DNA of 36,269 nucleotides from an uncultured Veillonellaceae bacterium. GTDB taxonomy: Bacteria > Bacillota > Negativicutes > Selenomonadales > Selenomonadaceae. The position numbers were made by a program, and so were the translations under genes. The number at the start of each line of letters is the position of its first letter. The stretch's first letter is position 1. Location of the stretch: assembly GCA_900314825.1 (NCBI GenBank), contig OMWS01000027.1, positions 1 to 36,269 on the forward strand, given 5' to 3'. Shown piece after piece: positions 7,406 through 16,057 of this stretch. Under the pieces are notes generated by a model. It did not search any database, was not told the DNA's origin, and worked only from the letters and a program-made list of their open reading frames with translations.

Positions 7406-7460
7406 AAATTCGTTACACTTGTAGATTCGGTTGCGAAACCACATTGGAGGGCATAGATTC

Positions 7461-8018
7461 ATGATCAACAGCACAGATTTCCGTACGGGCCTCACCATCG
7501 AGATTGATGGCGGCGTTTGGCAGATCGTCGACTTCCAGCACGTGAAGCCGGGCAAGGGCGCTGCGTTCGTCCGCACGAAGATCAAGAACGTCGAGACGGG
7601 CGCCGTCGTCGAGCGCACGTTCAACCCGAACGAGAAAATGCCGGCCGCGCATCTCGAGACGCGCAATATGCAGTATCTCTATGAGAGCGATGGCATGTAC
7701 ACGTTCATGGACACGGAGACGTATGAGCAGGAAGAGCTCACGAAAGACATCCTAGGCTCAGCGCTGAACTTCCTCCTCGAGAACATGGAAGTCACACTCC
7801 AGACGTTCAAGGGCCGCGTCATCGGCGTCAGCCTGCCGAACTCCGTCACGCTGAAGGTCGTCGAGTGCGAGCCGAGCGTCAAGGGCAACACGGCGACGGG
7901 CGCGACGAAGATGGCGAAAGTCGAGACGGGCTACGAAGTCCGTGTGCCGCTCTTCGTCAACGAGGGCGATTCGCTCCGCATTGATACGCGCACGGGCAAC
8001 TACATCGAGCGCGCGTAA
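7461..8018 (+). CDS. efp: Elongation factor P
   Basis: 185-aa translation factor that relieves ribosome stalling at polyproline stretches. It has the three-domain EF-P layout: KOW-like domain I with the tip loop KPGKGAAF (Lys32 is the residue modified in many bacteria), an OB domain II, and C-terminal OB domain III ending VPLFVNEGDSLRIDTRTGNYIERA, the family signature. Lys32 and the neighbouring sequence fit the Bacillus-like Lys-type rather than the Arg type; no epmA/epmB gene is in view. The ATG at 7461 follows ggagg; the frame opens at 7431 without support. Confidence 0.96.
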   Translation: MINSTDFRTGLTIEIDGGVWQIVDFQHVKPGKGAAFVRTKIKNVETGAVVERTFNPNEKMPAAHLETRNMQYLYESDGMYTFMDTETYEQEELTKDILGSALNFLLENMEVTLQTFKGRVIGVSLPNSVTLKVVECEPSVKGNTATGATKMAKVETGYEVRVPLFVNEGDSLRIDTRTGNYIERA

Positions 8019-8035
8019 GTCATAGAAATCAGGGA

Positions 8036-8068
8036 CGGCAGCACCATCCGCGTGCCGCCGCCTTTTTT
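8036..8068 (+). terminator. Probable terminator after efp
   Basis: cggcagcac (8036-8044) pairs with gtgccgccg (8052-8060) with a single mismatch and a seven-base loop, followed after two C by tttttt. Confidence 0.7.
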
Positions 8069-8159
8069 CTTTGCAAAAGAAGGATTTTCCGACAGGCACC
8101 GCGAATATCGATAAAAAGGCTTTAGATTTTTTCGTATCTCACGTCAGGAGGGTTTCATC

Positions 8160-8567
8160 ATGGAAAAAGAAACGGCAGTCAAGACGGTCAAGAGCACGAA
8201 CTCGCTCGGCACGATCCGCATCGCCGATGAAGTCGTCAGCATCATCGCCGGCCTCGCTGCGACGGAAGTCGATGGCATCGCAGGCATGAGCGGCGGCCTC
8301 GTCGGCGGCATCGCGGAGATGCTCGGCCGCAAGAATTTTGCGAAGGGCGTCAAAGTCGAAGTCGGCGAGAAAGAAGCAGCGGTCGATCTCTACGTCATCG
8401 TGAAATACGGCGTGCGCATCCCGGATGCGGCCCTCGCGGTGCAGGAAAATGTCAAGCAGGCCATCGAGACGATGACGGGTCTCTCCGTCGTCGAGGTCAA
8501 CATTCACGTGCAGGGCGTCGGCTTCCCGGAGACGGAACCGAAGGAAGAAGAGGTACGCGTCCGTTAA
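8160..8567 (+). CDS. Asp23/Gls24 family envelope stress protein (YqhY-like)
   Basis: 135-aa cytoplasmic protein of the Asp23/Gls24 family, starting at ATG 8160 behind aggaggg. The family core is IADEVVSIIAGLAATEVDGI, then VKVEVGEKEAAVDLYVIVKYGVRIP and QAIETMTGLSVVEVNIHVQGV. Members are recruited to the membrane by AmaP (the next gene) and affect cell-wall stress and, for YqhY, fatty acid synthesis balance. A yqhY-nusB neighbourhood is conserved in Firmicutes and is preserved here with amaP and a DUF2273 gene in between. The ribosome site of amaP overlaps its stop codon. Confidence 0.92.
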   Translation: MEKETAVKTVKSTNSLGTIRIADEVVSIIAGLAATEVDGIAGMSGGLVGGIAEMLGRKNFAKGVKVEVGEKEAAVDLYVIVKYGVRIPDAALAVQENVKQAIETMTGLSVVEVNIHVQGVGFPETEPKEEEVRVR

Positions 8568-8579
8568 GGAGGCGAAGGT

Positions 8580-9152
8580 ATGGGAATTTTTCATCGATTC
8601 CTGCTGTTTCTCTTTACACTCGTGTCACTTGCTGCAGGCGGCGCGCTTGTCGTTGTCGCGGCGAAATTGTTGCCAGAACGCGCGTGGCTGGAAGTCCTGA
8701 ACCAGTATGTTGGCCGCCCCGAGACGTACGCCGGACTCGCGCTGTATCTTCTCGTCGGGCTCGTGCTCCTCTTCAGCGTGTTTTCGCGCAGCAAGGAACG
8801 CGAGTTTCGTGGGGAGGTCACGCTGGCGGCGGATGTCGCGGGCCGCGTGCAGGTCTCGACGGCCGCGATCTCGGATGTCGCCCAACGCGCTGCGCGCACG
8901 GTGCACGGCGTTCGTGACGTGCGTACGAAATTGCACGTCGTCCACGCGAAGCAGGGCGGCGAGGATGGCTTGCGCCTGTCCATGCAGCTCGTCCTCGGCA
9001 CGGAGGCGCCAGTCAAGCAGGTCGCCGATGAGGTGCATGACGTCGTCTTGCAGGAGCTTTCCGCCTTGCTTGGCCTCGAGAACGTCGAGCTTGCGCTCGG
9101 CGTCTCGGACATCACGGCCGCGAAACTCCCGCATCAGCCACGCGTCTCGTGA
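8580..9152 (+). CDS. amaP: AmaP, membrane anchor for Asp23/Gls24 proteins
   Basis: 190-aa protein with two N-terminal membrane segments (about residues 5-27 and 45-65: FLLFLFTLVSLAAGGALVVV and TYAGLALYLLVGLVLLFSVF). A cytoplasmic Asp23-like domain follows from about residue 75 (EVTLAADVAGRVQVSTAAI ... ENVELALGVSDI). This is the layout of alkaline-shock membrane anchor AmaP, which tethers Asp23. aaggagg overlaps the end of the asp23 gene, showing translational linkage. The Asp23 protein and this anchor are adjacent, as in Staphylococcus. Confidence 0.88.
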   Translation: MGIFHRFLLFLFTLVSLAAGGALVVVAAKLLPERAWLEVLNQYVGRPETYAGLALYLLVGLVLLFSVFSRSKEREFRGEVTLAADVAGRVQVSTAAISDVAQRAARTVHGVRDVRTKLHVVHAKQGGEDGLRLSMQLVLGTEAPVKQVADEVHDVVLQELSALLGLENVELALGVSDITAAKLPHQPRVS

Positions 9153-9164
9153 GGTGGTGGCGGT

Positions 9165-9410
9165 ATGAAAGAACGCTTTTTTGCCCTCCTCACGGACCTT
9201 TGGGAGCACCATCGCGGGCCGTTCGTCGGCACGAGCCTCGGCCTCTTGTTTGCCATTCTCGTGCTCATGCTCGGTTTTTTCCCGACGATGTTCATCGTCC
9301 TCTGCAGCGGGATCGGCTGCCTGATCGGCCTGCGCATGGACCGCGGCGGCGTGCTCGAAGAACTCCAAGATCGTCTGCCGGAAAAACTGCAGTGGCATCG
9401 GTTTTCATAA
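9165..9410 (+). CDS. DUF2273 small membrane protein
   Basis: 81-aa protein with a membrane hairpin (about residues 18-60: GTSLGLLFAILVLMLGFFP and TMFIVLCSGIGCLIGLRMD) and short charged ends. DUF2273 proteins accompany Asp23/AmaP genes in many Firmicutes and probably belong to the same membrane-linked stress module; their precise function is not known. gaggtggtgg just after the amaP stop is the likely ribosome site. Confidence 0.82.
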   Translation: MKERFFALLTDLWEHHRGPFVGTSLGLLFAILVLMLGFFPTMFIVLCSGIGCLIGLRMDRGGVLEELQDRLPEKLQWHRFS

Positions 9411-9433
9411 AGAAAGGATTACATTAATAACCT

Positions 9434-9907
9434 ATGAGTCGTAGACAAGCAAGGGAATTTGCCCTGCAAGCGCTGTACCAGCTCGACCTCATTCCTGCGG
9501 AGACGCAGGACGCGGACGTGCAGGAGCAGCAGGCGCTCGACACCGCGTTCATGGAGAGCGAGGAAGCGGTCAGCGAAAAGACGCGCGACTTTGCGAAAGC
9601 GCTCGTCCGTGGCGTCCGCACGCATAGCGCCGCGATTGACGAAAAGATCGGCCAGTATGCGAAATGGAAAATCGCGCGCATGGCCGTCGTTGACCGCAGC
9701 ATCGCGCGCATCGCCGTGTACGAGATGATGTTTGCCGAGCCGCGCCAAAAGCCGAACATCGCAATCGATGAAGCCGTGGAGCTCGCCAAGATGTTTGGCA
9801 CGGATGATTCCGCGAAGTTCCTCAATGGTGTCCTCGACGCGATTGCCAAGGCGCAGGAAGCAGAGTCGGCAGAGCAGGAACCACAGAAACAGAAAACGGA
9901 ACAGTAA
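9434..9907 (+). CDS. nusB: Transcription antitermination factor NusB
   Basis: 157-aa all-helical RNA-binding protein that with NusE/S10 binds boxA and supports rRNA transcription. Family motifs are SRRQAREFALQALYQLD at the N-terminus, KWKIARMAVVDRSIARIAVYEM in the middle and the signature IAIDEAVELAKMFGTDDSAKFLNGVLD. The C-terminal ~20 residues are a Glu/Gln-rich tail. The ribosome site is modest (aaagaaagga, well upstream). It is immediately followed by a clear terminator before xseA. Confidence 0.95.
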   Translation: MSRRQAREFALQALYQLDLIPAETQDADVQEQQALDTAFMESEEAVSEKTRDFAKALVRGVRTHSAAIDEKIGQYAKWKIARMAVVDRSIARIAVYEMMFAEPRQKPNIAIDEAVELAKMFGTDDSAKFLNGVLDAIAKAQEAESAEQEPQKQKTEQ

Positions 9908-9915
9908 AACGACCG

Positions 9916-9951
9916 GGGCTGTTGCATCGCAGGTGCGGCAGTCCTTTTTTT
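9916..9951 (+). terminator. Intrinsic terminator between nusB and xseA
   Basis: gggctgttgca (9916-9926) pairs with tgcggcagtcc (9934-9944) through 11 pairs including three G-U wobbles. The loop has seven bases, and seven T follow (9945-9951). The T run is directly followed by the xseA ribosome site, so read-through or a promoter must serve the downstream genes. Confidence 0.8.
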
Positions 9952-9969
9952 GAGGAAAGGCGGTGCATC

Positions 9970-11178
9970 GTGGCCATTCATGAAGTCAGCGACGTGAATC
10001 GCTACATCAAAAGACTCTTGGGCACGGTCCCAGCGCTCAAGCATCTCATGGTGCGTGGCGAGGTCTCGAACTTCAAAGTTTATGCGTCCGGCCATGCTTA
10101 TTTCACGCTGAAGGATGCCGCGTCGCAGCTCAAGTGCGTCATGTTCCGTTCGCGGGCGCAGTATTTGACGTTCCACCCGGAAAACGGGCAGGCCGTCATC
10201 GCCTCGGGACGCATCGACGTCTATGAGCGCGATGGCGTCTATCAGCTCTATGTCGACAGCCTCGCGCCGGCCGGGCAGGGCGATTTGGCGGCAGCGCTCG
10301 CGCAGCTCAAAGCGCGGCTTGCGGCCGAAGGGCTCTTTGATGCGCTCCACAAGCAGCCGCTGCCGGCATTCCCAAAGACGATTGGTGTCGTCACGTCCAT
10401 CTCGGGCGCCGTGCTGCGCGACATCTATCACGTATCGAAGCGGCGGAATCCCGCCGTCCAGCTCGCGCTCGTGCCAGTGCAGGTGCAAGGCGACGGCGCG
10501 GCGGGGCAGATCGCGGCGGCCATCCGCTTTTTCAATGAGCATTATCCCGTTGACGTGCTGATTGTCGGGCGCGGCGGCGGCTCGATGGAAGACCTCTGGG
10601 CGTTCAATGAGGAAGTTGTCGTGCGCGCGATTTACGCGTCGCGGATTCCGGTCATTTCCGCCGTCGGCCATGAGACGGACTTCACGCTCGCCGATGAAGC
10701 CGCCGATGTCCGCGCCGCAACGCCGTCGCAGGCCGCCGAGCTCGCTGTGCCGGACACACGCGCGCTCGCCGAGGGCGTGGCACAGCTTTCTATTCGTTTG
10801 CGTCACGCGGCCGCTCGTTCCATCGAACAAAAGCGGGCCGCGCTCGAGCGCTTGACATCGCGCCCGGCGTTCCAGCAGCCCGCGTCGCTGCTCGCCGAAC
10901 GCCAGCAAACACTCGACCAGCTCGTGGAGCGCTTTCACCGCAGCGCGAAACAGCGCCTCGATGGCAAGCGCCAGGCGTACGAAAAAGCAGCGGAAAGCCT
11001 CGAACTTTTGAGCCCGATCCACGTGCTGCGGCGCGGCTATACCGTCGTGGAACGAGATGGCGTCCCCGTGTCGCGCGTGAAAAATCTTGCCACAGGCGAA
11101 GCCATCGACATTTGCTTTGCCGATGGAACAGCTACGGCAGAAGTTACTGGAACAAGCCGGACAAAACTCGTGGAGTAA
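9970..11178 (+). CDS. xseA: Exonuclease VII large subunit
   Basis: 402-aa catalytic subunit of the single-strand-specific exonuclease VII. The N-terminal OB domain (VSDVNRYIKRLLGTVPALKHLMVRGEVSNF) is followed by the catalytic core with IGVVTSISGAVLRD and the GRGGGSMEDLWAFN signature at about 200-213, then a coiled-coil region and a C-terminal segment LRRGYTVVERDG. I choose GTG 9970 behind gaggaaaggcgg. The frame is open to 9922, but the extra codons would lie inside the terminator. xseB follows after 29 bases. Confidence 0.94.
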   Translation: MAIHEVSDVNRYIKRLLGTVPALKHLMVRGEVSNFKVYASGHAYFTLKDAASQLKCVMFRSRAQYLTFHPENGQAVIASGRIDVYERDGVYQLYVDSLAPAGQGDLAAALAQLKARLAAEGLFDALHKQPLPAFPKTIGVVTSISGAVLRDIYHVSKRRNPAVQLALVPVQVQGDGAAGQIAAAIRFFNEHYPVDVLIVGRGGGSMEDLWAFNEEVVVRAIYASRIPVISAVGHETDFTLADEAADVRAATPSQAAELAVPDTRALAEGVAQLSIRLRHAAARSIEQKRAALERLTSRPAFQQPASLLAERQQTLDQLVERFHRSAKQRLDGKRQAYEKAAESLELLSPIHVLRRGYTVVERDGVPVSRVKNLATGEAIDICFADGTATAEVTGTSRTKLVE

Positions 11179-11207
11179 CGCCTGCGGGCAGAGGAGGAAG
11201 TACGTTC

Positions 11208-11450
11208 ATGCCAAGGAAAAAAGAACCGACGTTCGAGGAAGCGCTCGCACGCCTGAATACCATTGTCGAGACGATGGAACAGGGCGATCTGCCGCTCAAA
11301 GAGCTCATCGCGCAGTATTCGGAAGGGATGCAGTTGGCGGCGACTTGCTCGCAGTCGCTTGCGCGCGCGGAGCAGGCCATGGATCTGCTCGTGGAAAATC
11401 AGAATGGCGAAGCCGTGACGCGCCCGCTCACGATCGAGGAGGGAAATTGA
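11208..11450 (+). CDS. xseB: Exonuclease VII small subunit
   Basis: 80-aa all-helical small subunit that wraps the XseA coiled coil. The family pattern FEEALARLNTIVETMEQGDL, PLKELIAQYSEGMQL and LVENQNGE is clear. Start at ATG 11208 behind gaggaggaag. The stop overlaps the ispA start by one base (TGATG), implying coupled translation. Confidence 0.94.
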   Translation: MPRKKEPTFEEALARLNTIVETMEQGDLPLKELIAQYSEGMQLAATCSQSLARAEQAMDLLVENQNGEAVTRPLTIEEGN

Positions 11451-12337
11451 TGGATGCTGCGATGAAAGCTCTGTGGGAGCAGCGCAAAGCGCTCGTGGAG
11501 ACGGCGCTCAAAGAAGAGCTTTATAAAGAGCCGCCGCTTGACGCGGAACTCGCGGAAGCGATGGAATACAGTCTCATGGCAGGCGGCAAGCGCTTGCGGC
11601 CGATCCTCGTCATGGCGGCAGCGGACGCTGTTGGCGCTGATGGCACGCAGTTCCTCACGACGGGCTGCGCGCTCGAGATGATCCACACGTATTCGCTGAT
11701 TCACGACGATCTGCCGGCCATGGACAATGATGACTATCGGCGCGGCAAGCTCACGAATCACAAAGTCTACGGCGCTGGCCTCGCGACGCTTGCGGGCGAT
11801 GCGCTGCTGACGCTTGCCTTCGAAGTACTGCTGCGCCAAGAGCACGCGACGGAGTCGACGCGCCTCGCGGTCGTGCGCGAGATGAGCATGGCGGCCGGCA
11901 TGAATGGCATGGTCGGCGGCCAGGCTATCGACCTCGCGTCCGAAGGCCATCGCATCCCGATGGAACTCCTGCGCAAGATGCACATGGGGAAGACCGGCGC
12001 GCTGTTCCGTGCAGCCATCCGCTCCGGCGCCATCCTCGGCGGTGCGAGCGACACGCAGCTTGCGGCCCTCACGCGTTATGCCGATGCCTTTGGCCTCGCG
12101 TTCCAAATCACGGATGACATCCTCGACGTCGTCGGCGATGAAGCAGCGCTCGGCAAGCCCATTGGCAGCGACGAACGCAATCACAAATCGACGTACGTGA
12201 CGCTGCTGTCGCTCGAAAAAGCGCAGGCGCTCGCGAAATCGACGGTAGACGAGGCTCTTGACGCGCTTTCGGGCTTTGGTGACGAGGCTGCGTTCCTGCG
12301 CGCGCTCGTGCAGATGCTCATCGACCGGAATCACTAA
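11450..12337 (+). CDS. ispA: Polyprenyl (geranyl/farnesyl) diphosphate synthase
   Basis: 295-aa trans-prenyltransferase that condenses IPP with DMAPP/GPP to give farnesyl diphosphate for undecaprenyl and quinone synthesis. First Asp-rich motif: HDDLPAMDNDD at about residue 85; second: ITDDILDVVGD at about 222; GGKRLRP near residue 44 binds IPP. Chain length cannot be fixed from sequence alone; FPP is usual for this position. The ribosome site (gaggaggg) lies in the end of xseB. dxs follows, so two isoprenoid genes are co-transcribed. Confidence 0.93.
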   Translation: MDAAMKALWEQRKALVETALKEELYKEPPLDAELAEAMEYSLMAGGKRLRPILVMAAADAVGADGTQFLTTGCALEMIHTYSLIHDDLPAMDNDDYRRGKLTNHKVYGAGLATLAGDALLTLAFEVLLRQEHATESTRLAVVREMSMAAGMNGMVGGQAIDLASEGHRIPMELLRKMHMGKTGALFRAAIRSGAILGGASDTQLAALTRYADAFGLAFQITDDILDVVGDEAALGKPIGSDERNHKSTYVTLLSLEKAQALAKSTVDEALDALSGFGDEAAFLRALVQMLIDRNH

Positions 12338-12379
12338 GATGAATGTATGTGATATCTTGGGAGAGGAAGAACGAAAACC

Positions 12380-14305
12380 ATGACGAAAATTCTCCCACAA
12401 CTGAAGAGCCCCGACGATCTCCGCAAGCTCGACGTGCCGCAACTCACGGCGCTCGCGCGCGAGCTGCGCGCGTACCTCGTCGAGACCGTCGCGAAGACGG
12501 GCGGTCACCTCGCGCCGAGCCTCGGCACGGTCGAGCTCACGCTCGCGCTGTACCGCGTGTTCCATTTTCCCGAGGACAAGCTCGTCTGGGACGTCGGCCA
12601 TCAGGCTTATACGCACAAGATCGTGACGGGGCGGCGCGATAAGTTCCCGACGCTACGGCAAAAAGGCGGCATCACGGGCTTCCCGAATCGTTTCGAGTCG
12701 CCATTTGACGCGTTTGGTGTCGGTCATGCAAGCACGTCAATCTCGGCGGCGCTCGGCATGGCGGTCGCGCGCGACCTCGAAGGCAAAAACAGCCATGTCA
12801 TCGCCGTGCTCGGCGACGGTGCGCTCACGGGCGGCGAGGCCTTTGAGGGGCTCAACAACGCCGGCGACCTCGGCAAAAATCTCATCGTCGTCTTGAACGA
12901 CAATGGGCGCTCGATTGACAAGAACGTCGGCGCGATGTCCGAGTATCTGTCCGCGCTGCGCATTGCCCCGCAGTACAACCGTGCGAAAAAAGATGTTGAG
13001 CATTTGCTCAAAAGTATCCCGGGCATTGGCGGCAAAGTCTACAAGACGGCCTCAGCCATCAAAGACGGCGTCAAGACAGCGCTCGTTCCGGGCGCGCCTT
13101 TCGAGGAGCTCGGCTTCCGCTATATCGGCCCCTTGGACGGACACAATCTCGAGGCCTTGATTGACGTCTTCTCGCAAGTCCGCCAACTCGACGGCCCGAT
13201 CCTCGTCCACGTTCACACGAAAAAAGGCAAGGGCTATCTCCCCGCCGAGCAAGCGCCGGGCAAATTCCACGGTATCGGCAAGTTCGATGCAGCGACGGGC
13301 GAGTGCCCGAAAAAAACGGGAGCACCGACGTACACAAAAGTTTTTTCTGACGCGCTCATTGAATTGGCCCATGACGACAAAGACATTGTCGCCATCACGG
13401 CGGCCATGCCAAGCGGCACGGGACTCAAAGCCTTTGGCGAGGCGTATCCCGACCGGTTCTTTGACGTCGGCATCGCAGAAGAGCACGCCGTGACATTCGC
13501 GGCGGGTCTTGCGGCTGCGGGCAAGACGCCCGTCGTCGCGCTTTATTCGACCTTCGCCCAGCGCGCCTACGACCAATGGCTCCACGATGTCTGTCTGCAA
13601 AATCTCCACGTCGTCCTCGCGCTCGACCGCGCCGGCCTCGTCGGTGAAGACGGCCCGACGCATCATGGCGTGTTTGACTACAGCTATCTGCGCCATTTGC
13701 CGAACATGACGATCCTGGCGCCAAAAGACGAAGCAGAACTGCGCGACATGCTCGCGACCGCTGTGAAGCTCGACGGCCCTGTCGCCGTCCGCTATCCACG
13801 TGGCACAGCGTTCGGCGTGCCGTTGCGCGAAGGTTTTACACCGCTTCCCATCGGAAAAGCGGAAGCGTTATCTGTAGCAACGCAACCAGAGGACGCGGCG
13901 GACGTTGGGAACAGCGCGCAGACGATTGCCTTGCTCGCTGTCGGCAGCATGGTGCAGACGGCGAAAGAAACGGCAAAGCTTTTAATAGCGCAGGGGATCC
14001 CGACGCGCGTTGTCAATATGCGTTTCGTGAAGCCGCTCGACACGGAGCTTCTCAAAACGCTTGCCGAAGACCCGCAGATTACCGCGTTTTCGACGCTCGA
14101 AGAAAACGTGCTGGCCGGCGGCTTTGGCTCGGCGGTGCTTGAATATTTGGCCGACAATGATCTGCAGCTGCCCGTCTGGCGCTTTGGCATCGCTGACCGC
14201 TTTATCGAGCAGGGGACAAGAGCAGAACTCCTCGAACTCTGCGGCCTGACGGCCGATGCAATCGCAAAAAACATCAAGGAACGGTGGGACGTTTGGCAAA
14301 AATAA
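12380..14305 (+). CDS. dxs: 1-Deoxy-D-xylulose-5-phosphate synthase
   Basis: 641-aa thiamine-diphosphate enzyme making DXP from pyruvate and glyceraldehyde-3-phosphate, the first step of the MEP isoprenoid route (and a thiamine/pyridoxal precursor). The order is Pyr-PP reversed transketolase type: GHQAYTHKIVTGR, then the ThDP motif GDGALTGGEAFEGLNNA with the closing Asn at about residues 140-175. The proton-relay Glu is in GIAEEHAVTFAAGLA at about 365, followed by DRAGLVGEDGPTHHG and a C-terminal transketolase domain. A small insertion (about residues 495-515, SVATQPEDAADVGNSAQ) is less conserved. gggagaggaag precedes the ATG. The end overlaps tlyA. Confidence 0.97.
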   Translation: MTKILPQLKSPDDLRKLDVPQLTALARELRAYLVETVAKTGGHLAPSLGTVELTLALYRVFHFPEDKLVWDVGHQAYTHKIVTGRRDKFPTLRQKGGITGFPNRFESPFDAFGVGHASTSISAALGMAVARDLEGKNSHVIAVLGDGALTGGEAFEGLNNAGDLGKNLIVVLNDNGRSIDKNVGAMSEYLSALRIAPQYNRAKKDVEHLLKSIPGIGGKVYKTASAIKDGVKTALVPGAPFEELGFRYIGPLDGHNLEALIDVFSQVRQLDGPILVHVHTKKGKGYLPAEQAPGKFHGIGKFDAATGECPKKTGAPTYTKVFSDALIELAHDDKDIVAITAAMPSGTGLKAFGEAYPDRFFDVGIAEEHAVTFAAGLAAAGKTPVVALYSTFAQRAYDQWLHDVCLQNLHVVLALDRAGLVGEDGPTHHGVFDYSYLRHLPNMTILAPKDEAELRDMLATAVKLDGPVAVRYPRGTAFGVPLREGFTPLPIGKAEALSVATQPEDAADVGNSAQTIALLAVGSMVQTAKETAKLLIAQGIPTRVVNMRFVKPLDTELLKTLAEDPQITAFSTLEENVLAGGFGSAVLEYLADNDLQLPVWRFGIADRFIEQGTRAELLELCGLTADAIAKNIKERWDVWQK

Positions 14306-15102
14306 GACTCGACCAACTCCTCGTCGACCGCGGCCTCTTTGCGAGCCGGGAGCGCGCGAAACGGCGCATCATGGCGGGCGAAGTGCTCGTCGATGAGCAA
14401 AAAATCGACAAGGCGGGCACGATGGTGAAGCCCGAGGCGAAGATTCGCCTGCTCGGGACAGATCTGCCGTATGTCAGCCGCGGTGGGCTGAAGCTCGAAA
14501 AGGCCATGAAGGCGTTCGGCGTCGCGCTCGCGGGCAAAGTTGCGGCCGACATCGGCGCTTCGACGGGCGGCTTCACGGATTGCATGCTGCAAAATGGCGC
14601 GACGAAAGTCTTCGCCATTGACGTCGGCTATGGCCAGCTCGCCTGGAAGCTGCGCAACGATCCGCGCGTCGTCAACATGGAGCGCACGAACATCCGCTAT
14701 GTGACGCCCGCAGACCTCGGCGAGGCCATTGACTTTGCTTCCATCGACGTCGCGTTCATCTCGCTCGACAAGGTTCTGCCCGTCGCGAAGGAACTCTTGA
14801 CGCCGACCGGCGAGCTCGTCGCGCTCATCAAGCCGCAATTCGAAGCGGGCCGCGAGCACGTCGGCAAAAAAGGCGTCGTGCGCGACCCAAAAGTGCATGA
14901 AAGCGTCATTGAAAACGTCGTCGCCCTCGCGCGCGGTCTCGCGTTCGTGACGAAAGCGCTGACGTTTTCGCCCGTCAAAGGGCCGGAGGGAAACATCGAA
15001 TATCTCATCTGGCTCACGAAAGACGCGGGCGCAGCGGATGGCATTCCCGACGGGCGCGTTGCCATCGTTGTCGCGGATGCCCATGCCGCACTCGACAAAT
15101 AA
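14284..15102 (+). CDS. tlyA: TlyA family S4-domain rRNA 2'-O-methyltransferase
   Basis: About 272 aa: an N-terminal S4 RNA-binding domain (RLDQLLVDRGLFASRERAKR, then GEVLVDEQKID) followed by an FtsJ-type SAM domain (VAADIGASTGGFTDCMLQNG, ..., FISLDKVLPVAKELL). Family members methylate 16S/23S rRNA cytidines; in some species they also act as hemolysins. The start is ambiguous: GTG 14284 gives MGRLAKIR, while TTG 14293 gives MAKIRLDQ with a better-spaced aagga. Either overlaps dxs. It keeps the Firmicutes order dxs-tlyA-(nadK)-argR-recN. Confidence 0.92.
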   Translation: MGRLAKIRLDQLLVDRGLFASRERAKRRIMAGEVLVDEQKIDKAGTMVKPEAKIRLLGTDLPYVSRGGLKLEKAMKAFGVALAGKVAADIGASTGGFTDCMLQNGATKVFAIDVGYGQLAWKLRNDPRVVNMERTNIRYVTPADLGEAIDFASIDVAFISLDKVLPVAKELLTPTGELVALIKPQFEAGREHVGKKGVVRDPKVHESVIENVVALARGLAFVTKALTFSPVKGPEGNIEYLIWLTKDAGAADGIPDGRVAIVVADAHAALDK

Positions 15103-15122
15103 TTTTTTCAGGGGGGAACCCT

Positions 15123-16043
15123 TTGAACGAAACAAAAGAACTGAATGAAAGAGATCGTAACATCGTTCCATCGGGGACGTGCCAGGTGCGCAAGCAGCCG
15201 ATGGAGATTGCGATTTTCCCGAATCTTGACAAGCCGGACGCGGGCGGCGTCGTGCGGCGGATTTTCCGCTTTTTTGCCGACAAGCCCGCCCATCTCATGC
15301 TGCCCACGCGCGAAGCAGCAGCGCTCGGCATGCACGAATACGGTGTCGAGGACATCGAAAAATATCCTGTCGATATGGCGCTGTCGCTCGGCGGCGACGG
15401 CACGCTTTTAGGCGTTTGCCAGCGCTACGGCTCGCATGTCGTGCCCGTCTGCGGCGTGAATCTCGGCACGCTCGGCTTCATGGCGGACATCGAGCTTGGC
15501 GAACTCGAGGACCGCCTCGGAAAAATCCTTTGCGGGAACTACTACATCGAAAAGCGCCTGCTGCTCGCAGGCTGGCTGCGCAGGAAAGGTGAGGATACGT
15601 TTCTCTGCCACGCCATCAATGATGTCGTCATCACAAAGAGCGGCGCGGCGCGCATGCTGCACCTCGGCCTCTCAATCAATGAGACGCATCTCATCGACTA
15701 CAAGGCCGACGGCATCATCGTCTCAACGCCGACGGGCTCGACGGCCTACTCGCTGTCCGCGGGCGGTCCCATCCTGCACCCGGCGATCCAAGCGCTGCTC
15801 GTCACGCCAATCTGCGCGCACACGTTCAACATCCGCCCGCTCGCCGCACGCGACACCGACGTCATCCACCTCCACATCGCCTCCGTCCATCAGGACATCC
15901 TCGTGACCTTCGATGGCCAGGAGACCGTGCCCCTGCTCCCGGGCGACGAAGTCATCGTGCGAAAAGCCCAAGAATCGGCGAAGATCGTGAAGTTCGAGGA
16001 TAAAGACTATTATTCGGAGCTCATGACGAAATTGTGGAATTGA
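15123..16043 (+). CDS. nadK: NAD kinase
   Basis: 306 aa from the TTG at 15123, which has a strong cagggggg site seven bases upstream; an alternative ATG at 15201 (MEIAIFPN) matches the usual NadK start and would drop 26 residues. NadK phosphorylates NAD to NADP with ATP or polyphosphate. Motifs are LGGDGTLLG (ATP binding, Gly-Gly-Asp), AINDVVI and the DGIIVSTPTGSTAYSLSAGGP loop. The C-terminal beta-rich part follows. The stop overlaps the ribosome site of argR. Confidence 0.95.
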   Translation: MNETKELNERDRNIVPSGTCQVRKQPMEIAIFPNLDKPDAGGVVRRIFRFFADKPAHLMLPTREAAALGMHEYGVEDIEKYPVDMALSLGGDGTLLGVCQRYGSHVVPVCGVNLGTLGFMADIELGELEDRLGKILCGNYYIEKRLLLAGWLRRKGEDTFLCHAINDVVITKSGAARMLHLGLSINETHLIDYKADGIIVSTPTGSTAYSLSAGGPILHPAIQALLVTPICAHTFNIRPLAARDTDVIHLHIASVHQDILVTFDGQETVPLLPGDEVIVRKAQESAKIVKFEDKDYYSELMTKLWN

Positions 16044-16057
16044 GGAGGGAACCCGGA

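Noticed and set aside
9922..9969. Extended N-terminus of xseA
   Set aside because: These codons fall inside the terminator hairpin and T tract; the GTG at 9970 has a proper ribosome site.
9424..11022. 532-codon minus-strand frame opposite nusB and xseA
   Set aside because: Shadow of two conserved genes; no recognisable domains.
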